Origin: Synaphobranchus kaupii
Lineage: Eukaryota > Chordata > Actinopteri > Anguilliformes > Synaphobranchidae
Direction of reading: 5' to 3'
Assembly (NCBI GenBank): GCA_029718625.1
Contig: CM056376.1
Location: 90,649,675-90,713,674, forward strand
DNA: 64,000 bases
This document shows positions 12,699 through 24,089 of this stretch, in pieces. The notes under the pieces are model-generated. The model was not told the DNA's origin and did not search any database. It saw only the letters and a list, made by a program, of their open reading frames with translations. The translations under genes and the position numbers were made by a program. Every line of letters starts with the position of its first letter. Positions within the stretch are counted from its first letter, which is position 1.

Positions 12699-14294
12699 AT
12701 GGCTGTCCTTGCGTTATTGGAAGACATTGAAAACCGTGCTTTTAGAAGGGAGAGAGTTTTCAGAGACCGGAATGACTTTTTTGCGCATGATGATCCATGG
12801 CTTATAAGTCGCTTTCGTCTCCCAAGACATGTGCCGTTAGATTTGTGTGCGGATTTAGCCCCTAATCTGGAAAGGAAGACGCGCTGTAATCATGCCATAC
12901 CCGTATCTGTCCAAGTACTGTCCACTCTGGGATTCCTCGCTACTGGGACATTCCAGAGGGAGATGAGTGACAGGTCGGGTATGTCACAGCCATCACTCAG
13001 CCGCATCCTGCCACAAGTGATCGAGGCGATTCTGCACGTATTGTCCAGGAGATACATTAGTTACCCATTTACAGCCGACGAACAGGCGCGCGTCAAAGCC
13101 GAGTTTGTCCGCTCATTTAATTTCCCTGGTGTCATAGGTGCAGTTGACTGCACGCATATTGCCTTACGCGCACCGTCTGTAGATGAACATGCATATGTTA
13201 ACAGGAAGAATTTCCATTCATTGAATGTTCAGATCATCTGCGATGCCCGTATGCAACTACTGAATGTATGCTCCAAGTGGCCAGGGTCTACGCACGACTC
13301 ATTCATTCTGCGCCACAGCAGAGTAGGCCTGCGTCTAGAAGCTGGTGAGAGTGGAGACGGGTGGCTTCTCGGTGAGTTCTTTTTCTTTTCAGTATATAAT
13401 AGCCTATTAACCGTGCAAAATAATGTAACAACGGTTTTACCCCATTAGGTGACCGGGGCTATCCACTGAAAACGTGGCTTCTCACTCCCTTTGCCGATCC
13501 CCGAACAGCAGAGGAACTGCGCTACAATTTGGCGCACGGCAGAACAAGGTCGGTTGTGGAGCGCACCATCGGATTGCTGAAGGGCAGGTGGCGTTGCCTT
13601 GATGCATCAGGTGGAAAACTCCTCTACAAGCCAGAGAAGGTAACTTAATTTTACAAAAAATACAAAACTTACATTTAGTTTTAAAATGGGTCAACTTACA
13701 ACATATACCAACATTTTATAATTAGGTTTGAAATTGCACACCCAAAGGTTCTGGCCAAATAGCTGAAAACAGTTTTTAATTTGGCACTACGGTTACTGAG
13801 ATGTCCCCTTGAAGCTTGTTCATTTTGTAGCAATGCTAGTGTAAACGAATGGAATCAGCTGATTCCTATCGTTTCCACTAGCATTGCAACAAAATGCGAA
13901 CAGATTTCAAGGGGACATCTCAGTAACTGTAGTGCAAGTTTGTTTGACAAGAACATTGGGGTCTGCAATTTCAAACCTAAATATAAAATGGTGGCCTGTT
14001 TTAAGAATGAATGGTTTCCCTCCCCAATCAAAGGTGACACGCATAATACTGGCATGTGGTGTGCTCCACAACATAGCCCTGAGGCATGGTATTGGAATGG
14101 ATGCGGAGATTAGAATGGACCCCCAAAAGCCTCCTAACCCACCACCCAATGAAGCACCTGCCCCGGCTGATGCAGTGAGAAGGAGGCGGCAGCTCATACA
14201 GAGATTGGTGGTAAGAAACAGAATGCCAGACAACATACAAAGCATAGGTCTTTTATTCACGTTGTGGAAAACGTTCAACAATTGCATTATGTAA
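12699..14294 (+). CDS. Harbinger transposase (HARBI1-like), three exons
   Basis: This is the DDE nuclease of PIF/Harbinger transposons, which cuts and joins element ends in the nucleus with the help of a Myb-like partner. The inferred exons are 12699-13371, 13449-13639 and 14034-14294, with GT-AG introns and matching phases, giving about 374 residues (host HARBI1 proteins are about 350). The start was chosen at 12699, [15 protein letters not shown] in a good AACCATGG context; an upstream in-frame ATG at 12612 would add 29 residues. A helix-turn-helix-like segment ([12 protein letters not shown]) precedes the catalytic domain. The triad is visible as D in GAVDCTHI, D in GDRGYPL (the first codon is split across intron 1), and E in SVVERTIG, followed by LLKGRW. 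Exon 3 carries CGVLHNIAL, a conserved C-terminal motif. The proline-rich tail may vary. AATAAA signals lie at 14619 and 14627. The splice sites are predictions. Confidence 0.85.
13723..13979. mobile_element. MITE inside transposase intron 2
   Basis: The ends are TAGGTTTGAAATTGCA on the left and its inverted match TGCAATTTCAAACCTA on the right. The centre is a long near-palindrome: CACTACGGTTACTGAGATGT at about 13783 pairs with ACATCTCAGTAACTGTAGTG at about 13916, meeting at GGAATCAGCTGATTCC. The target duplication is ambiguous (TA or AAT). It lies wholly between the inferred donor at 13640 and acceptor at 14033, so it leaves the transposase reading frame intact. Confidence 0.8.
14252..14257 (-). 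promoter_or_regulatory. polyadenylation signal overlapping a stop codon
   Basis: On the minus strand AATAAA overlaps the TAA stop of the Myb-like gene. It lies inside the last exon of the plus-strand transposase. Function is inferred from the consensus only. Confidence 0.5.
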
Positions 14295-15229
14295 ATGAAT
14301 CAAAACCTTGCGTGTTTTTGAGAGTTCAGTCACAATCTGCCCAACCAATGTGTTCAACTCGTTCTGGGTTTGCAGGACTGAGGCGGTCAACACGCGACCC
14401 GTAGACGTGGACGCAGACGGGGATGGACCCTCGACAACTGTGGCCGAACCTTCCCCCTCACTCCTGGCACCTGCGGGTCTGTGACGCTTGGGAACCGGGG
14501 CCTCACGGACTTCATCCCTGGGTGGAGGACGCACGGGCTGCAACGCAGCTGCCCTTGGTGGAGGGGGCACACTCACCCGGCGCACGGGCTGCAACGCAGC
14601 TGCCCCCGTTTCTATGTGAATAAAAGAATAAAATAAATCAGTGCATGTCTTGTATATGAAGTCACTGACAACCAAGTTTCACATTCTCTTAATTACTTAC
14701 CGTGATCCAGTGATGCAGTCGTAGGGGTTTCGCGCGCCGACTTCACTGTTGCCGGTGTTACTGCTAAATGATGTAAAAGTTGGGATTAAACAATATGAAA
14801 AATAAAAATAAAAGCAAAAAAGCAAAATAGAAGAAACGCACCTTTTTTGAAACATTCACTGTCGCCGTCGGAGCATGTGCCAGTGTATGCGCTTTCCCCA
14901 ATGATTGCCGCGACGCGCTGGTCCATTTGGGAGAGCTCCGGCGTGCCAGGCCCCCCTCCCGTTGCCTTAATGCTGCGGTTATGTATGACTATTCTTTTTT
15001 TCCCTTGGAGTTTAAGGTCAGACCATTTCTTTTTCAGATCAGCCACAGTTCTGTCTTGCTGCCCCACCTCGTTCACTGCAGCAGCGACACACTCCCAAGC
15101 TACCTGTTTGGCTTTGTTTGTCAACCCACTATTTAGTCCACCGAATAATACGTGTTGCCTGTCTTCAATCTCCTCTACCATCGCCGTGAGTTCGTCTTCC
15201 AGAAAGTTCGCTTTTCTCCTTTGGTCCAT
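14253..15229 (-). CDS. Harbinger Myb/SANT-like DNA-binding protein, three exons
   Basis: This is the second protein of Harbinger elements. In studied members it binds the transposon ends and helps bring the transposase to the nucleus. The inferred exons on the minus strand are 15229-14842, 14760-14701 and 14611-14253, with GT-AG boundaries and consistent phases, giving about 268 residues. Residues 1-80 form a Myb/SANT-like (MADF-type) three-helix domain. It starts MDQRRKANFLEDELTAMVEE, has a conserved tryptophan in AWECVAAAVNEVG, and a basic third helix TVADLKKKWSDLKLQGKKR. The middle is proline/arginine-rich with a duplicated AALQPVR segment. The C-terminus (LQTQNELNTLVGQIVTEL) is probably helical. 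The gene is convergent with the transposase and their coding ends overlap by 42 bp. The domain call is by pattern; the splice sites are inferred. Confidence 0.8.
14619..14632 (+). promoter_or_regulatory. likely polyadenylation signals of the transposase
   Basis: Two AATAAA hexamers (14619 and 14627) lie about 330 bp after the transposase stop, inside an intron of the opposite-strand gene. Confidence 0.4.
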
Positions 15230-15868
15230 GGTTATTCCTGACTAAACCCTCATTTGTGCTAGCATTATATAAGGGGAAATCGCTGAATGCAAGGCACGTT
15301 CAGGTGCCGTCAATTTTAAGTTCATTTGAGATTTATAGATCACAGGTGCGTAAGTTACAAATGGGCTTCTTAGAACCTGCGTAAGCATGGTTTTTTATGC
15401 TCAGTATCTTTTATGAATCGAACGTAAGCACACCGTCGGAAATGATCTTAAGACTAAGTTCAAGTATAAATCTAAGAACATTTTTATAAATGAGGCCCCA
15501 GGACTGTAAGTTATGATCTAAAAATGCACTTTATGACAACGAAGCACCTTGCTGAATTTGTTACACACTCATTATTATGTGAAAAGCTAAATACAGGAAT
15601 ATATTAAATAAACTTGAATCAGACAAATAACTGTGGTGGCTAGTGATTTTAATAGATAATAGATAATGTTCTATACAGTTTTTGGTGAATTTATAGTTTT
15701 GCAGGAGTGAAAATAAAGGAAGCTCTCTCCAGAGGTTGACACCTATGTTTTACCTTTTTGAAGTTTCTTTAAGTTCAAGTTTGAACGATTTATTTATTTT
15801 TATGATGAATCATAGTCTACATGCCGTCAGTAGGCTAAGCGGCATTTTAAAAAGCTTAGGCTAATTAC

Positions 15869-15928
15869 TTGGTATCATTCACTTTAGCTATGTTAAGGCA
15901 TGTCTTAACATAGCTAAAGCAATACCAA
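15869..15928. repeat. short perfect hairpin
   Basis: CTTTAGCTATGTTAAG (15882-15897) and its exact reverse complement (15904-15919) flank a 6-base loop. The outer arms TTGGTAT and ATACCAA extend the symmetry. It lies within the hAT element to the right of the Harbinger, and no flanking duplication was found. Confidence 0.75.
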
Positions 15929-16539
15929 ATGTTTGTATTAAATGTTTGCATATTTATTTGACATTTATCTGATCAATCTTGTTATTATAATATGCTGTTG
16001 GCATGCTGTGCATTTTTTGTATTTTAGCTAGGCTATAATTGCATTAGTTCTGGATAAACTTGATCAAACTTGTTTTCACTTTCCTACAAGTTAACAACAT
16101 GTCATATGCTTGTATTTACGGTTTTGATAAAGCATGCAAGTTATTGAAGAAACGTGTCTGTCTCATCCTATTACTTTGTTGCAGTATAGGCAACCTCAAT
16201 GTAGGGTTCTGTGTTGTGCTGAAGCGATACATTGTGTTCAGTTTGGAAATCTTTCTACTCCCTGGCACTTAGGCTACAGTGCAGCCCATAGCATGGGCTT
16301 ACCATAGACTAATTGGCTATCTTTATTTTTTTGATGGTGACGTCATAAAAAACTGCCCCTCCAGAAATGTCATGCTAAAATCGCCACTGATCGTGTTAAT
16401 ATTATAATAATTTAATAATGTCAAATTTTTTGTAATAAAGTTATATGTTTAAGAAAGCAGTCTTCTGAGTACCTTTGCATAGTCATATTGGTGCAAAATC
16501 TGTGCACAATCCAAGTAGAAAAGGTCTATTTTCATTCAA

Positions 16540-16645
16540 GCTCAAAAGTTCACTATATCGGCTGCCATATCGGTAATCGGTGAATTTCCCCCCCTCGAAA
16601 ATCGGTATCGGCATCGGTCTCAAAAATCCCATATCGGTCGGGCTC
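16540..16645 (-). mobile_element. fish DNA-transposon end with ATCGGT repeats
   Basis: The segment has repeated ATCGGTAT/CGGCATCGG words and finishes ATATCGGTCGGGCTCTA. It resembles a terminus common in fish genomes (reading TAGAGCCCGACCGATATGG inward). The partner end was not found. Confidence 0.5.
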
Positions 16646-16849
16646 TACAAGCTGCAATGCAGTAGCTATTTAACACACTAGTGCAAGAATGCTTGTCTAA
16701 AATGGGGACACCATGCAGTATCTATATCAGACATGTACATAAATCATAGTGTAAAGTATTTTTGTAATGCATAGTATTTAGTACAAAATAAATATGTAAT
16801 AATTTAAAATTAATAAAATACAGAAATGTGAACAAACTATTCTTAAAAG

Positions 16850-16939
16850 GAAAAATATTTTTGTCCGTTCTGCTGAGGATCTCCTGGGGCTTCTTCACAG
16901 CCCCCTGGCGGTCCCCAGACCCCACTTTGGAAATCCCTG
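16850..16939 (-). mobile_element. hAT (Charlie-like) terminal fragment
   Basis: Read in reverse complement from 16939 it starts CAGGGATTTCCAAAGTGGGG, a typical hAT end. It is followed on the plus strand by CTCTAGGT, which fits the hAT target preference for CTCTAGAG-like sites. The left end is not identifiable. Confidence 0.5.
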
Positions 16940-16944
16940 CTCTA

Positions 16945-17012
16945 GGTTACAACAGCTGTACCCCACTCTAGATTTAAACTCGCAGTCGAGTCCTTTAACC
17001 ATTGCGCTTCTA
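16945..17012 (-). mobile_element. degenerate tRNA-derived SINE piece
   Basis: The minus strand reads GCGCAATGGTTAAAGGACTC, then GAGTTTAAATC in the box B position, then GTGGGGTACAGCTGTTG. This resembles the head of fish tRNA-derived SINEs. It is short and decayed. Confidence 0.4.
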
Positions 17013-20000
17013 TGTTGTATCCTTTCCATTAACTCTTGTAAATTACTGCCAGACTACTCTGCACTGTCATTGCCCTTTTTTACTGGTTACCTTTTTTTTA
17101 TTGGAGTGTTACAGTTTACAGTGCTGACTTCTGGAGAAGAAGAAAAAAGATAAACAGCAATAAAGGTTTTCGTAACCTTGGTTGTGTGACACTTTCCCTG
17201 GCCTCAGCTCACCTTTCTCATTTCATGAAATCCCAGAGATTTAGAGAAAGGGAGGAGAGGTTAAATTGAGAGGGATACAGTTCATCAAATTCAAAGAGTG
17301 ATGCATGACAGGAGTCTGTCTGGCAGCCAGGGCAAATCTAACATAAGCATGAGCCGTCAGTCCCATCTGCTCCCAGAGGAGGAAATTCTATTACAGGCAA
17401 GAGATGGAAGGGGATTCGTCTGGCACAGATCGCAGAAAAACAGGGGGACTGAAGGAGAAAATAAAGGAAACACATGCCAATTTTGAGTATTTTCCCCAAA
17501 GTGTAAAATCCAGAGGTTTGAAAAACGGGCTATGCAGTGGGACCACTTTAGCACGGTCTACATCACATTAAAGCTCAAGTTCTGCAGCGGCAAAAGCAAT
17601 CAATACCTGTGTGTACACAGATGATCACTGTAGCTGATGTACGTTATGTTGATATTGTTTGAGCAGTTCTGCAGCAAAAGAAAACAGCCTTAGTTTCCTT
17701 CCCTCATAAAACAAAGATATGGCAGTACAGACTGATAGATTACATCCCATCTATTTACTGAAAGAAAAAAAAAAAAAAACTTTTCTCAAAAATTGCACTC
17801 CTTATCAAGCCCGTGAGTGACAAGACAATTATGCAAAGTTATGAATGCAAGGAAAAATACCCAAACAAAATCCTCTTCAAGCAAGATCCAAAATGAATGT
17901 CGCCAAAGGTCCGTGCACTAAGCATTCAATAGCTTGTTGTTCCAGAACAGGATCAATGCAATGATATTACACATTTCTCATTAAGTACTCATTTGTTTTT
18001 CCTTTGTTAATCTCTTGATACAAATAATCATGCACTGTCAAGACTTAAGACCCCTTCTCAGGGGGACTGAGAAGACTGACAAAATCATATCCTATCACAA
18101 TCTAATCCTACATGGCTTACATGATGAATAGGCTTGAAATATATAAAATGAAAGCAAATGATATGAAAGGTAGTAAACATAACGCATGAAAAAGGATAAT
18201 ATAAACAATATTGCATTGTGATATGTTGAGCTGCAGTTAGTGTTCATTTGGTATTTTCTTGTTCCATATTTCTGTCGGGATAACTCACATATTTAAATTA
18301 GATGTCTTAATGAATACGCTGCATAATATTTTGGTTTGGCGCCGAATTGATCTGCTTCGGTATTCTGGGGCACGGACATCTCCCCACTGAACGGGAGATG
18401 ACCAGAAACCCCCCGTACCAAAGCAGATCCAAACAACAGGTGGAAGCTGGGGTGGTGGAGGGTGAGCAGGAATTTTTTTAATGGCAGGAGCGTAAGCAAA
18501 CAAGGCAGTGCAGCAGTCAGCCGCATAGGAAATGGTCTGTTCCTTGGTTTAAAAAGGGCGCTCAACCGGAGGTGTGTGCAAGTGATTGGTTGAGTATGAG
18601 ACGCGTGTTGCCGACCAATGGTCGCTGGAGCTAGAGTCATCCAACATAACTTGTTCTTCACACTCTGCGGCACTCATATCTGTGCGTTGGTGTATATGAA
18701 CATTCTGTAATTAATTCACCTGAGATTCATTCAGTGCTCATGCTTTCATTGGTTGATTTTCTATTTACCAGATGCCATTATAACTACCAAGCTCATTTTA
18801 AAAGTTTAATCATTATCATTTCATTTTGGAACAACTTTGTATTTCTCATTTAACACCAAAGCAAATCAAGATGACATTTAAGCATGGTGGTAATATTAAT
18901 AAACCATATTTCTTAGGTATTCCAATATAGGTATACAGAAGAGTAATTATTCCCTCCATATTTCCCTTTCTGTTGAGTCCCCTACTGTTTAATAACTAAT
19001 GTTAATTGCTGTGAGGCATATGAAAAAATGATACTAGATATGTGAAAATTATGAGGCTATGTATTCATATCTTATCTTATTCATATTTTATCTTACCAGT
19101 AAGGCCCACTGAGATTTGAAGTTGAAAGAGAAACAAGAGCAGCATAAACATGCAGTTCAATCCAAATATATCACATGTAAGACATGAGAGTCAGGCAAAG
19201 ATAACAGGGAGACTTGTCTAATGAAATTCAACCGGTTACGGGCATCAAAATGCTTAAGTGATTTGGTGATATTGGGCCCTCTTTTCACAGTTGAGGCACA
19301 ATTGTTCAACTCAACTTAATTTCATGACTAAAGACTGTCGTGCACCTGCGGCACAGGTGTAAAAGAGGTTTGTTTAAGATGAATAAATAGCTTCTGGGTG
19401 TGTGGAGGTTTGGTTTTATTATAAACAATCAGGTTTGCCATTTTCTTTCCTGTAAATACCTGTGCATCAATGCTACGGCAAACTGGCAGTTTCGTCATGT
19501 CTGATATACTTTGTCGGGGGAGATGCAGTCCACTTGCACATTTATGGCATCTCAAAACAGATTAAAAGAAATTTCTCAAAGGGTCAGTTTTATAGAAATA
19601 CAAAATGCACTCAAAAAAGCAAAACAATTAAAGGAAGAGGAAATATGTGATTACTCTGCATTATTGTAGAAACACTGAAGTTTTTTAGTACCACCCACTT
19701 TACACAATCAAGTTCACAGTCAACATGTTTTGACTATTGCAGGTCTTCTGCAACTGGAATTCCCAGCAAGGAGGATTGGTCAGTTGGCCAGAAGAAGCTT
19801 GAAACACGTTGCATCTACTAAGTTTTGTGTGCTTATATAAAATGAATAGTAGAAGTAAATAGAAATGAAGTCACAATCAGAGTACAATCAAATAGTTGGC
19901 AAATCCAAATGTAGACGGTCACTGAGATGTATGTCCAGAAAGCAGCTGTTGAAAAACTGTCTGAATGTGATCCCGATGGCTGCTGGTTTGATTCTCGATT

Positions 20001-20146
20001 CATTTACAATAAGGTTTAGGGCTACAAAATGGGAGCAGTCTATTTAAATAAGAAAACAGTAGTATTATAACAAAGAACTCTGGGATTCAAATTATTTAAA
20101 TTGTAGCAAATTACCATAGAAACATTTCCGCCATTCATTGTTTGTA
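17013..20146. other. unique noncoding DNA
   Basis: No supported gene or transposon boundary. A possible box B-like string (GGTTTGATTCTCG, about 19985) was too isolated to call as a SINE. Confidence 0.45.
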
Positions 20147-20154
20147 TCTTAGAG

Positions 20155-20897
20155 CAGGGGTTCTCAATCCTGGTCCTGGGGGACCCCTGTGTATGCTGGT
20201 TTTCGTTGCAACCGCAGTTGCAATCCCAGAATTTTAACAAGCTGTTAATTTTTCTTAATTAGGTGCCTTTCATGTTTGGAGGAATTATTCGCCCACTTAA
20301 GACACATTATGTCAGAAATAGCTATGCATGCCATGTAGAACAAACTCCCCATGTTCACATTGTGCTTATTGTGCTATATTGCAACAATTACATAAGAAAA
20401 GGTTACAAAATAATGTATTTTCACTCAAATGAAAGAGTGAAGTGAATCAATAGGCTCCTAATTAGGTTGTTGAACACATGTGTTTAACTCAATTTTTTCT
20501 TTAAGCTTAAGACAATGCAGGTTTGGCTCGTTATCATTTGCTTTGTGTTTGAATTCTTCATTATCTACGAAATGGTTAATTTTAGTGGCCATGTGTCCAC
20601 ACTTTCACCAATTAGGAGCCTATTGATTCAAATCAGTCTTTAAATGGATCTGTTAAATAATTTTCTTATCTTTTTTAAATAATATAGCACAATGTGAACA
20701 TGGGGTGTTTATTCTACATGGCATCCATAGCTATTTCTGATATAATGTGGCTTAAGAGGGTGAATAATTCCTCCAAACATGACAAGCACCTAATTAAGAA
20801 AAATTAACAGCTTGTTAAAATTCTGGGATTGCAACTGCGGTTGCAACGAAAGCCAGCATACACAGGGGTCCCCCAGGACCAGGATTGAGAACCCCTG
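20155..20897. mobile_element. fold-back hAT-type element with very long inverted repeats
   Basis: Both ends read CAGGGGTTCTCAATCCTGG inward. They are flanked by TCTTAGAG (20147-20154) and TTTTAGAG (20898-20905), a 7/8 match to one 8-bp duplication of the hAT type. The inverted arms run for more than 200 bp, including GTTGCAACCGCAGTTGCAAT and AGGAGCCTATTGATTC-type pairs, so most of the 743 bp can fold on itself. There is no transposase. Confidence 0.8.
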
Positions 20898-20906
20898 TTT
20901 TAGAGG

Positions 20907-21141
<235 letters not shown>

Positions 21142-21235
21142 TGGTCTCTTCTGTGTGTTAACTACTTTCTCATCACAGGGCCCTGTTGACTATAATGAAT
21201 TGCTGATAATGACCTGCGGGGACCCGGAGCTTTGA

Positions 21236-21310
21236 ATTTATATACAAACCCCAATTCCAAAAAAGTTATGTAATGCATAACAATATGCATAACAATATGT
21301 GAAATGCATA
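21236..21310 (+). mobile_element. fragment of a fish DNA element
   Basis: Begins ACAAACCCCAATTCCAAAAA followed by AGTT, a string typical of the end of a widespread fish element. Only the terminus is present; it then grades into an ATGCATAACAATATG near-duplicate. Confidence 0.4.
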
Positions 21311-23704
21311 TAAAAGCAGTATTTTTATCCATTCTGCTCATTTTCCTATTGAACTCTATGGAAAAATAAGTCAGGAGAAACAATCCTTCAAGTGATCCAT
21401 CCATATCTACAGCAAATCTGGCAGTAGAGTGATAGTTTGAGGCTCGTTTGATACCTCAGACCCTTGATGACTTCCAGCCATTTATCCAACCATGGCTTCC
21501 ATACTATTCCCATGTAATTTGCAGCTTAATCTAGTCCCACCCCCCAATTCCCATAGAGATCCATTCAAATGCAGAGAGGTTATAGTATCGCTTGTAAGAC
21601 TAACTGAAAATAGGATATCAAGAGTCTTTTGACTGAGTGATAAACTCTGTTTAATCAGTTAGCTTGAGTTAAACAAAGAAAAACGCTTCCCATTTCTCAC
21701 TTAAAATTCAAACTGTTTAAAGGCCAAAATAGCAGAAATAAGGATCAAAATGAAAACATGAAGAAGTTCATTTATGTGGGATGCTTGGGGGCAGAACTGA
21801 AATAATATCTATTATCTACCTCCTCAGAAATATCCACATAACCAACTCAATGCAAATACACAACACCCATAATAGTATCATAGGTGGGGAAATTAATATG
21901 AAAGTCAACATTTCCTGATTAGCACCTGTTACAATTAAAAAAATGTCTGAATATCTTCCTCCATTAAACCCATTCCAAGTAAGAGATAATGATAATGAGG
22001 AAAAGACAAAAATGTAACTATTTCACTGAGATTCACCCAATTATTTTGCCCCTTATGTTCCCAGTCAAGCTTCAGTGATAAGTTTCCTGCTGGCTGAGGA
22101 TGAACACTTTGGGCAAATTGATGCTCCACTAATTTTCCTGTGAAGGTTCCTTTTGGGCTTTGCAGCAGTTATTTCTACATTTTAAAAATAACGAGAAAGG
22201 TTTTAAATATGCATATATTTTAACATGCCAAGAAAAGGTGCAAGTGCTAATTTCTGAAGGAGAATCAAGGGACAGAGTACAAGGACTTTTAAAGGTATAA
22301 AAACTAACACATTTTTTTATGTCTCGGTCACATTATCATGTATAGCTACCTTTTCATCATTTCAAACATTTGTCTACCTGCTTTGCACTTTGTGTCAAAC
22401 ATAGGACATTGACCCCTGTTCTCTCAGGTCAGCTGCATCACCAGATCAAGGATTTCGGCATCAGCAAGCCGACACAATACAGCACGTTAACTTTCGAAAC
22501 ATGCACATAACCATCACCACGTTAAAATGTTGATAGAAAACTATACTGATTCAGGAGTGGAAGCTTAAAGATCACCGCTTCTATCTGTTGGACACGAATG
22601 AACAGGATCTTGAAATAGTGGAGGCAAGAAAAAAAAGTGCCTTTAAAGCACTGATAGTCCTGAGTTCATTGAGACCATTTTGCTTGTTTAACAAGTGTGT
22701 CAGTCTAAATAAGCATCACCCATAAGGAGCTATTCTCTCCATACTCCATACTTATTGTAGCAGCACGGCCTGTGTCCACTTCACTTTCATTTTAATTATA
22801 GAATAGTCACTGGGTTAAATAGAATTTTTCGGAAAATAAAAATAGTGGAGATTTGCCTTAATTGTATATTGCTTTTTTTGTTATAATTTGCATGGGAATT
22901 GTGCAGCAATTCAAACATTCAAAGCAATTAAGTTAAAAGGAATCTGTTGTTAATGGATGATCAGTATTTAAAATGGCACCCTCGTTAATCACACAAAAAC
23001 AATATGAAACAGGTTCAGTGAAATTAGTATTTTAGACGTTAGCTTTTAGCCTCCTCATTTCACTTGGTAATGTGGCTTCCATTTTCACATTATCCATCAT
23101 TGCATTGCCAATGTCAATCATAGCTAATTTGCATGCAAGGCACTTCCTGCAGCAAATGTCTAGCTTGGGTTGTGAGCTCCAACTACTGGTGTTAGGAGAA
23201 TATTTCACTGTTGGAAACTGACCACAAAGCAAGAATTAACAATGCTTTGACACAACGCTCTGCAAGAGATTCATTTTCTCCCCGTCAACCCAGCAAAGAT
23301 GAGGGATTATCACAACCATGTGCTACGCGTGCATCGGGGAAATGCCAGCCTTCTCGATTACACGTAACCGTTAGCAACAGAAGTGAGATTGATGACTGGT
23401 GAACAACACACTCCTCGATACTCTTCACCTATCCGAATTTCCCTCACAGATAAAGTAATGGAACCTGTCCATCAAAGACCCCTGCTGGCACCTGGGGGTT
23501 GGTATATAGGGAATGCACACTTACTGCTCTGAGGACTATGGTTTATAATCCAAAGGTATTAAAACAGACACTCCTGCTCTTCAATTTCAAAAGCAGAGGT
23601 CAGAAAGGGTTTTTGGGCATGACATAATTGTCAGGCAATCTGACCTCACTGATATATAGTCATCCAACTAAGGAGGCCAAGCACAGGCTGAAATTGCATA
23701 CTTA
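21311..23704. other. unique noncoding DNA
   Basis: No gene, repeat array or transposon end that I can support. Confidence 0.45.
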
Positions 23705-24089
23705 TATATGAGAACATAAGAATATATGACGATGAAAACAAGCCAGTAAGCCTATCTTGGCTCATCATTTTCCGAACAGGGGTGCTCATATCTGGCCATT
23801 GAGATCATAAGTACTGCCAGTTTTCATTCTTCCCCTCTAATCAGGGACTGGCTTAGACCTGAGACGCAAGGTGAGTAGAATCTCAGGCTAATCGGTGCCT
23901 TTATTCATTCAATTAACTATCAGGTAGAAAATAAAGCAGCATTACTACTGGCTTTGAGGGTTATCCCTGGTAAAGAGATAATACAGCACTGTGTGAAGGC
24001 CTGGAGTTAAACACCTCAAGGTTTCTGTCCCTACAATATGACCTGGCAAGCTGTTCCACACGGTTCTCTCTTCAAAATGCTTCCTGATA

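Larger units (their letters stand above)
12349..15498. mobile_element. PIF/Harbinger DNA transposon, apparently complete
   Basis: The terminal inverted repeats are GAGCCTCATTTATAAAA at 12349 and, in reverse complement, GGGCCTCATTTATAAAAA ending at 15498. They are flanked by a 3-bp duplication, CAG (12346-12348 and 15499-15501), the size Harbinger elements make. The 3,150 bp hold the two genes typical of the superfamily in convergent orientation: a DDE transposase (+) and a Myb/SANT-like protein (-). Both reconstruct without stops using GT-AG introns. Subterminal copies of TTAGATTT/GATCTTAG-like motifs may be protein-binding sites. The element interrupts a hAT and carries a MITE in an intron. 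Confidence 0.88.
11611..16389. mobile_element. hAT element hosting a Harbinger transposon
   Basis: The exact 8-bp duplication ATCGTGTT occurs at 11603-11610 and 16390-16397. The left end is CTGTGGTGTTTCTACATTAG and the right end in reverse complement is CAGTGGCGATTTTAGC; both are followed within about 35 bases by GGGGCAG. Inside, the 12349-15498 Harbinger interrupts it, so the hAT itself is about 1.6 kb. I see no hAT transposase frame, so this copy is non-autonomous or decayed. The terminal match is imperfect, but the duplication and the shared GTGG and GGGGCA motifs support it. Confidence 0.7.

Noticed and set aside
16641..16947. Pairing the ends at 16645 and 16939 as one hAT element
   Set aside because: The flanking octamers CTCTACAA and CTCTAGGT do not match well enough and the termini belong to different families.
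19950..20040. Box B-like GGTTTGATTCTCG as a SINE or tRNA
   Set aside because: No box A at the right spacing, no clover-leaf and no recognisable SINE body.
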